Positions 6,203 through 9,828 of a DNA stretch of 9,828 nt are shown here, piece after piece; position 1 is the stretch's first letter; each line of letters starts with the position of its first letter. The stretch is from Blastococcus sp. (GTDB lineage: Bacteria; Actinomycetota; Actinomycetes; Mycobacteriales; Geodermatophilaceae): assembly GCA_025963345.1 (NCBI GenBank), contig JAOPUS010000054.1, positions 1-9,828 on the forward strand, given 5' to 3'. The notes below the pieces were generated by a model. It worked only from the letters and a program-made list of their open reading frames with translations. It did no database searches and was not told the origin of the DNA. Both the position numbers and the translations under genes were made by a program.

Positions 6203-6231
6203 AGCCTGCCCGTCGGGGCGACGCCGATCAA
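6203..6231 (-). promoter_or_regulatory. Candidate promoter for DUF1918/EF-G-like pair
   Basis: On the minus strand TTGATC (6231-6226) and CAGGCT (6208-6203) are separated by 17 bases, a fair match to a -35/-10 pair in a GC-rich actinobacterium. The spacer contains a perfect 5-3-5 inverted repeat, CGTCG/CGACG, at 6211-6215 and 6219-6223, which could be an operator. Transcription would start near 6196, about 30 bases before the GTG. The gap 6168-6298 holds no gene. Confidence 0.35.
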
Positions 6232-6298
6232 GGCCCTGCCGAGCGGTCGGCCCCCTCCTCGGACTTCCTCCCGCGCGCCCGTGCCGCCCCGTAGCGGC

Positions 6299-6560
6299 GG
6301 GACCGGTGGTCGAATCACGGCGCTCGTGGCGATGCGTGGTGGCCATGCAGCGTCCTGACCTGGTCAACCGGCTGGTGATGATCAGCGGTGGGTTCGACAA
6401 GTCCGGCGAGGCGGCGCCGGACGGTGCGGAGCACTTCCCGGTGGTGGTGGCGAAGATCGCCGAGATGGCGGAGAAGGAGCCGCACCTGGCCTCCGACGAC
6501 GACCTGATGACACTGACGCACGCCGTCGACATGTTCGACGCGCTGCCGGACGCGATGTGG
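6299..6560 (+). pseudogene. Decayed alpha/beta-hydrolase fragment
   Basis: The plus strand encodes pieces of an alpha/beta-hydrolase with no usable start, nucleophile elbow or catalytic acid and histidine. From 6302, GGRITALVAM reads in one frame. The continuation QRPDLVNRLVMISGGFDK reads in the next frame from about 6349. The shift is explained by a 13-bp tandem duplication: GTGGCGATGC at 6326-6335 is repeated as GTGGCCATGC at 6339-6348, and deleting one unit restores GRITALVAMQRPDLVNRLV. Further on, APDGAEHFPVVVAKIAEMA and HAVDMFDALPDA match family blocks, but the segments between them seem to be missing compared with intact homologues as I remember them. After DALPDA the homology stops. 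It converges on the small gene at 6602-6826. Whether it is a relic of horizontal gain or of gene loss cannot be told. Confidence 0.7.
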
Positions 6561-6601
6561 CGTCGATCCGACGGGCTGCCCGCCCCGACTGACGGCAGGC
6601 C

Positions 6602-6826
6602 TCAGAAGTCGTGCGCCTCGTCGTAGCTCATGTCCTGATCCAACTCGACCTGCCGGCCGGCTGGTGCAGGCCCGGAGCGCTCACCACGCCGCTCCCCCGG
6701 ACCCTGGCCCCGGCCCCCGGTCTGCTCGTGCGCCAGGTCGTACTCGTAGTCCCCGGAAAGGTCTTCTGGTCGCTGCTGCACGAGCCCTCCCTGAGCGGGC
6801 GCCGGGCCGCTGTCGGCCCACCCCAT
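6602..6826 (-). CDS. Small acidic protein with two YDxAH[DE] motifs
   Basis: A 74-residue hypothetical protein, not assigned to a named family. Two related motifs stand out: GDYEYDLAHE (25-34) and DQDMSYDEAHDF at the C terminus (63-74), sharing the core [ES]YDxAH[DE]. The region between them (35-60) is Gly/Arg/Pro-rich and probably disordered. There is no signal peptide or membrane segment. The start ATG at 6826 is preceded by GGGGAG with a 4-base spacer. An in-frame TTG at 6853 is possible but lacks a site. It begins 42 bp after the stop of the secreted hydrolase on the same strand and may share its transcript. The paired motif with spaced acidic and His residues could bind metal or a partner protein; that is speculation. 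Confidence 0.7.
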   Translation of the reverse strand: MGWADSGPAPAQGGLVQQRPEDLSGDYEYDLAHEQTGGRGQGPGERRGERSGPAPAGRQVELDQDMSYDEAHDF

Positions 6827-6855
6827 GGTGCTCCCCGCGGCGGGCCCCCACAATG

Positions 6856-6867
6856 CTGGCCGGCCAG
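6856..6867. other. 12-bp perfect palindrome after the secreted hydrolase stop
   Basis: CTGGCC/GGCCAG is a perfect 12-bp palindrome 1 base from the hydrolase stop codon (6871-6869), in the 42-bp gap before the small gene. As RNA it makes only a 4-bp stem with a 4-base loop, so it is weak as a terminator. Confidence 0.25.
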
Positions 6868-6868
6868 G

Positions 6869-8299
6869 TCACCGACCCCGGCCGTGCCCCCGCTCGTGGT
6901 CCCTCGTCGAGGCCGCGAGCTGCGGGCAGGTGTTGGCCACGTCGCCGGAGGCCGGTCGTGCCACCGTCCGGCTGGCGGGCGGGGTCTGGCCGGCCGTCAC
7001 CCATGCGGTGAGGCGGAGGAACGCCTCGCGGTAGCAGGGCAGGATCGGCCGGATCTCTCCGGGGAAGACGTCATGACGGTCGTCGACGTGATTTCCGCCC
7101 TCGATCGTGTAGTAGCGGTGCAGCCTGCTCCGGCCCGCGTCCGCGATCATCTCGGTGTACACGTCCGAATCGGTCCGGATCGGCAGCAGCGCGTCCAGAT
7201 CCCCGTGCAGGGTGATCATGGGCTTGCGGATGTTCCCGGTCAGGGACACGGAGGCGACCGCGTCCTTCACCGCCTGCGGGCGGGTGGCGTAGTCGTACTG
7301 GGCGTCGCAGGCGGTCGCCGTCCCCGCAGGTCCGCCGGTGCGGCAGAAGGGCGTACCCGCCTTGGTGGCGCCGTCGTAGTCGGGGTCGAACGCCTCGCGG
7401 TAGGACCGCTGGGTGAGGTCCCAGTAGACGGCGTAGTGGTCGGCCCACAGCCTCTCGGAACCGGGCTCGAAGCCGACGTCGTACATCCGCTGCCGGGCCG
7501 CCGGATCGACGGCGGCCTGGGGGTACTCCCGCAGCGCGGTCGGGAGATAGGTGAACAGGTTGGGCCCGTCGGGCGTCATCAGCGTCCCCTCCCAGTCCAC
7601 GCCGCCGTCGAAGAGCTCCGGTCGGTTCTCCAGCTGCCACCGGGTGAGGTAGCCGCCGTTGGAGATGCCGGTCATCCACGTGCGGTCGGGACGGGAGCCG
7701 TACCGCTGCGCGACGACCTCCTTGGCGGCGACGGCCAGCTCGGAGACGCGGTCGTGCCACTCGCGCACCGCCTGGCCCGGCGCCGAGCGCGACCCGTTCT
7801 CGTAGAACGAGGTCCCGCTGTTGCCCTTGTCGGTCGACGCGTAGGCGAAGCCCTGGGACAGCATCCAGTCGCTGAGGATGTAGTCGGGGGCGTACTGCTT
7901 CCGCACACCCGGAGCGCCGGTGATCACCAACTGGCCGTTCCAGTTCTCGGGCAGCCGGATCACGAACTGGGAGTCGTGGTTCCAGCCGTATGTCGTGTTC
8001 GTCGTCGAGTCGTCCGGGAAGTAGCCGTCGATCTGGATCCCCGCACCGGCCGGCGGGTTCGTCGACTGCTTGGAGTGCAGGCCCGCCCAGTCGCCGATGT
8101 CGCTGCGGCCCTTGGCGGCCAGTGCGGTGGCGGAGAGGTCCGTCTGGCACTCCACGCGCTGGAACTCCGCCCCCGGCACCTGGATCGCCTCGGGGTTCGG
8201 GCAGGGCCCGGCCGGAGCAGCCGCGGCGGGGACCGTCAGCCACGACGCGACGAGCAGCGGGACGAGTGGCAGCAGCAGCCACCGGAAACGGGAGGACAT
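6869..8299 (-). CDS. Secreted alpha/beta-hydrolase (esterase-like)
   Basis: A 476-residue protein with a clear Sec signal peptide: basic start MSSRFRW, hydrophobic LLLPLVPLLVASWLTV, and an AAA cleavage region near residue 28. The catalytic triad can be proposed: nucleophile Ser213 in GISNGG, Asp369 in HGDLDALLP, and His404 in GGNHVDD. Six cysteines in the mature part (33, 51, 319, 331, 422, 458) suggest disulfides. The long insert between Ser and Asp, with many Trp/Tyr, is typical of large extracellular esterases. It resembles proteins annotated as tannase/feruloyl-esterase-like or hydroxybutyrate-oligomer-hydrolase-like, but the Cys-Ser and His-Cys pairs of true tannases are absent, so the substrate is unknown. 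The ATG has an excellent AGGAGGGG site with a 6-base spacer. A much longer in-frame upstream extension is low-complexity and overlaps egtA in antisense, so it is not used. Confidence 0.88.
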   Translation of the reverse strand: MSSRFRWLLLPLVPLLVASWLTVPAAAAPAGPCPNPEAIQVPGAEFQRVECQTDLSATALAAKGRSDIGDWAGLHSKQSTNPPAGAGIQIDGYFPDDSTTNTTYGWNHDSQFVIRLPENWNGQLVITGAPGVRKQYAPDYILSDWMLSQGFAYASTDKGNSGTSFYENGSRSAPGQAVREWHDRVSELAVAAKEVVAQRYGSRPDRTWMTGISNGGYLTRWQLENRPELFDGGVDWEGTLMTPDGPNLFTYLPTALREYPQAAVDPAARQRMYDVGFEPGSERLWADHYAVYWDLTQRSYREAFDPDYDGATKAGTPFCRTGGPAGTATACDAQYDYATRPQAVKDAVASVSLTGNIRKPMITLHGDLDALLPIRTDSDVYTEMIADAGRSRLHRYYTIEGGNHVDDRHDVFPGEIRPILPCYREAFLRLTAWVTAGQTPPASRTVARPASGDVANTCPQLAASTRDHERGHGRGR

Positions 8300-8359
8300 G
8301 GCATTCCCCTCCTGGGAAGCGGTGACCATCGGCACTGAGCAACGAGCCGAACTCGATCG

Positions 8360-8375
8360 GGTAACGCTCGTCACC
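8360..8375. promoter_or_regulatory. Operator-like inverted repeat upstream of the secreted hydrolase
   Basis: GGTAACG (8360-8366) and CGTCACC (8369-8375) form a 7-2-7 inverted repeat with one mismatch, centred about 68 bases upstream of the hydrolase ATG. The size suits a dimeric regulator, but no such regulator is visible in the window. Confidence 0.25.
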
Positions 8376-8469
8376 GGAGTCGCCACGCCTCTCACCTGCG
8401 TGGGAGGGAGCCCGCCTGCGGTCACGCGGCCATGGGGCGGGGCGCCTCTCCGGGCCCAGCCGACCGCTG

Positions 8470-8505
8470 CCCGACGTCGTCTCGAGACCTCCAGGCGACG
8501 TCGGG
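8470..8505 (+). promoter_or_regulatory. Strong inverted repeat with twin CGACGTCG sites in the divergent intergenic region
   Basis: CCCGACGTCG (8470-8479) and CGACGTCGGG (8496-8505) are perfect 10-bp inverted repeats. On plus-strand RNA the stem extends inward by a U-G, a C-G and a U-A pair to 13 bp with a 10-base loop. Each arm also contains the self-palindromic CGACGTCG, with starts 24 bp apart. It lies in the 453-base gap 8300-8752 between two divergent genes, about 250 bases before egtA and 170 before the hydrolase. It may be a double operator site or a leader hairpin. The gap also has short palindromes at 8545-8557 and 8572-8581 and no convincing gene. Confidence 0.4.
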
Positions 8506-8710
8506 TGTCTGCACTTCCGCGCCGCTGATCGTTCCCCTCAGGCCCGGCGTCACGCCGACGACGTGCGCCGTGCCCGCGGGCGATGCTCCGCCGGACGTCC
8601 ACGACCCCGGGGGCCCTCGATGCGCGCGGGGGGCTTGTCCTGCGGCCGGACGCGTGGAGGATGGTGAGCTGAGGACGGTCGCACGACGGGCCGCCCCCGC
8701 ACCGACCCGC

Positions 8711-8743
8711 GGTCGATCTCGACCGGTCCGGACCTGGAGGGGG
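8711..8743 (+). promoter_or_regulatory. Adjacent palindromes and RBS of egtA
   Basis: GGTCGA-TC-TCGACC (8711-8724) is directly followed by the palindrome GGTCCGGACC (8725-8734), then by GGAGGGGG (8736-8743), the probable ribosome binding site 9 bases before the GTG at 8753. The G-run can also pair with the C-run at 8748-8752. The arrangement suggests a regulator site overlapping the leader, but the palindromes are short and GC-rich. Confidence 0.35.
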
Positions 8744-8752
8744 TGGGCCCCC

Positions 8753-9828
8753 GTGGCCCCCATTCCGACCACACGTCCCGTTTCTGCGCTGATGGAGCTC
8801 GACGACGCCGTCGAACAGGTCGTCCGCGCGGCCCTGCGCCCCAGCCCGTCCGGCCCGGTCGGGCTGGAGCTGGAAGGCCATCTGGTCGACCTGGACGCAC
8901 CGGGCCGTCGGGTTCCCTGGGTGCGCATCCGCCCCCTGATCGACGCGCTGCCGCCGCTGCCGGGCCGCAGCCTGGTGAGTCTCGAGCCCGGGGGCCAGGT
9001 CGAGCTCTCCGGGCCACCGGCGCAGGGCGTGGCTGCCGCCGTCGCCGGGATCCGTGCCGACCGGCAGGTACTGGGCGCCGCGCTGGCCGCCGACCGCCTC
9101 GGTCTGGCCGACCTGGGCAGCGACCCGCTCCGCCGGCCGGTCCGGGTCAACCCCGCCGCGCGCTACTCGGCGATGGAAGAGCACTTCACCGCCGTGGGCT
9201 GCGCCGCTGCCGGCCTGGCGATGATGACGTCGACGGCGTCATTGCAGGTCAACCTCGACGCCGGCCCCCCGTCGGGGTGGGGCGCGCGGGTAGCGCTCGT
9301 CCACCAGCTCGGCCCCGTGCTTGTCGCGGTCTCCGCGTGTTCGCCGCTGCTCTCGGGACGGCGCACGGGATGGCGGTCGACCCGGCAGCAGGTCTGGGGC
9401 AATCTCGATCAGGCGCGATGCGGGCCGCTGCTCGGCGGCGACGACCCGGCCGGTGAGTGGGCGGACTACGCCCTCTCCGCACCGGTGATGCTGGTCCGCG
9501 ACCCCGACACCGGCTCCACCGAGCCGGTGCGAACCCGCACGACGTTCGCCGACTGGGTGACCGGCGAGGTCCCGCTGGGCGAACGCGGACCGACCTCCTC
9601 CGACCTCGAGTACCACCTGACCACGTTGTTCCCGCCGGTGCGGCTGCGGGGCTTCCTGGAGATCCGCTACCTCGACGCCGCGCCGGAGCCCTGGTGGCCG
9701 GCCCTGGCGGCGGTGACCGCAACGCTGCTGGACGACCCCGCTGCTGCCGACCGCGCCGCCGAGGCCAGCGCGCCGGTGGCGGGCCAGTGGGACCGCGCCG
9801 CCCGGCTCGGGCTCGCCGACCGCGCAAT
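8753..9828 (+). CDS. egtA: Glutamate-cysteine ligase EgtA of ergothioneine biosynthesis (3' end beyond window)
   Basis: An open frame of 358 codons running off the window end. EgtA joins glutamate and cysteine with ATP to give gamma-glutamylcysteine, the sulfur donor for EgtB in ergothioneine synthesis. Residues match mycobacterial EgtA closely throughout: VSLEPGGQVELSGPP, DPLRRPVRVNPAARYSAME, MMTSTASLQVNLDAG, GWRSTRQQVWGNLDQARCGP, DYALSAPVMLVRDPDTG, YHLTTLFPPVRLRGFLEIRY and the later AARLGLADR. This separates it from general GshA-type ligases. Family length is about 430 residues, so roughly 70 C-terminal residues lie outside. GTG at 8753 is chosen for the GGAGGGGG upstream; an ATG at 8792 is in frame but has no site. 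It is divergent from the secreted hydrolase. In many actinobacteria egtB, egtC, egtD and egtE follow egtA, which would be just beyond the edge. Confidence 0.95.
   Translation, partial: MAPIPTTRPVSALMELDDAVEQVVRAALRPSPSGPVGLELEGHLVDLDAPGRRVPWVRIRPLIDALPPLPGRSLVSLEPGGQVELSGPPAQGVAAAVAGIRADRQVLGAALAADRLGLADLGSDPLRRPVRVNPAARYSAMEEHFTAVGCAAAGLAMMTSTASLQVNLDAGPPSGWGARVALVHQLGPVLVAVSACSPLLSGRRTGWRSTRQQVWGNLDQARCGPLLGGDDPAGEWADYALSAPVMLVRDPDTGSTEPVRTRTTFADWVTGEVPLGERGPTSSDLEYHLTTLFPPVRLRGFLEIRYLDAAPEPWWPALAAVTATLLDDPAAADRAAEASAPVAGQWDRAARLGLADRA

Noticed and set aside
6576..6598. Terminator between the converging pseudogene and small gene
   Set aside because: Only a 5-bp CTGCC/GGCAG pairing with a long loop and no T-run is present.
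6611..8338. 575-codon plus-strand open frame antisense to the secreted hydrolase and small gene
   Set aside because: It has Arg/Val/Gly-rich sequence with no recognisable motif; the minus strand has a signal peptide, catalytic triad and good ribosome binding sites.
8422..8640. Possible small minus-strand gene between the hydrolase and egtA
   Set aside because: Part of the frame has high GC3, but there is no start with a ribosome binding site, the upstream half loses the bias, and the strong inverted repeat at 8470-8505 lies across it.
8300..9184. Upstream extension of the secreted hydrolase across the intergenic region and egtA
   Set aside because: The extension has no signal or domain, the ATG at 8299 has an excellent ribosome binding site followed by a signal peptide, and egtA is on the other strand.
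1..9828. CRISPR array, tRNA, rRNA, insertion sequence, phage or defence genes
   Set aside because: No spaced direct repeats, no RNA-gene signatures and no transposase, integrase or nuclease motifs were seen by eye on either strand.

Overview
High-GC actinobacterial chromosome, most likely Geodermatophilaceae or a near relative. This is judged from the strong third-position G/C bias, frequent GTG starts, and the presence of egtA, DUF1918, an EF-G2-type GTPase and the pgsA/DUF881/small-basic-protein/gcvH order. The lineage is an inference from gene content; no database was searched.

Layout. Positions 1-3759 hold one minus-strand cluster. Read in transcription order it is a CDP-alcohol phosphatidyltransferase (pgsA-like), a DUF881 membrane protein, a DUF1290 small basic protein (sbp), a second DUF881 protein, gcvH, and the first 29 codons of a zinc-ribbon protein that is probably the FHA-domain GarA/OdhI-type regulator. 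The order matches Mycobacterium tuberculosis Rv1822-Rv1827, and the two-DUF881-plus-sbp set is also found in Bacillus (ylxW-ylxX-sbp). The first four genes overlap or nearly touch and look translationally coupled. gcvH is set apart by a REP-like palindrome, and the last gene by a 265-base leader with hairpins.

Positions 3876-6167 hold a second minus-strand pair, a DUF1918 small protein followed by an EF-G-like GTPase. A perfect 10-bp hairpin contains both the stop codon of the first and the Shine-Dalgarno of the second. From 6299 to 6560 on the plus strand lies a decayed alpha/beta-hydrolase fragment with a 13-bp tandem duplication that shifts its frame. From 6602 to 8299 (minus) are a secreted alpha/beta-hydrolase with signal peptide and, 42 bp downstream of it, a small acidic protein with two copies of a YDxAH[DE] motif. 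A 453-base divergent intergenic region rich in palindromes then leads to egtA (plus, cut by the window end), the glutamate-cysteine ligase of ergothioneine synthesis.

Most of the window is conserved housekeeping or envelope gene content. The less ordinary material is the hairpin-coupled EF-G2 pair, the REP-like element, the paired palindromes upstream of egtA, the hydrolase pseudogene and the small repeat-motif protein. No CRISPR array, tRNA, rRNA, transposase or obvious new defence system was seen.
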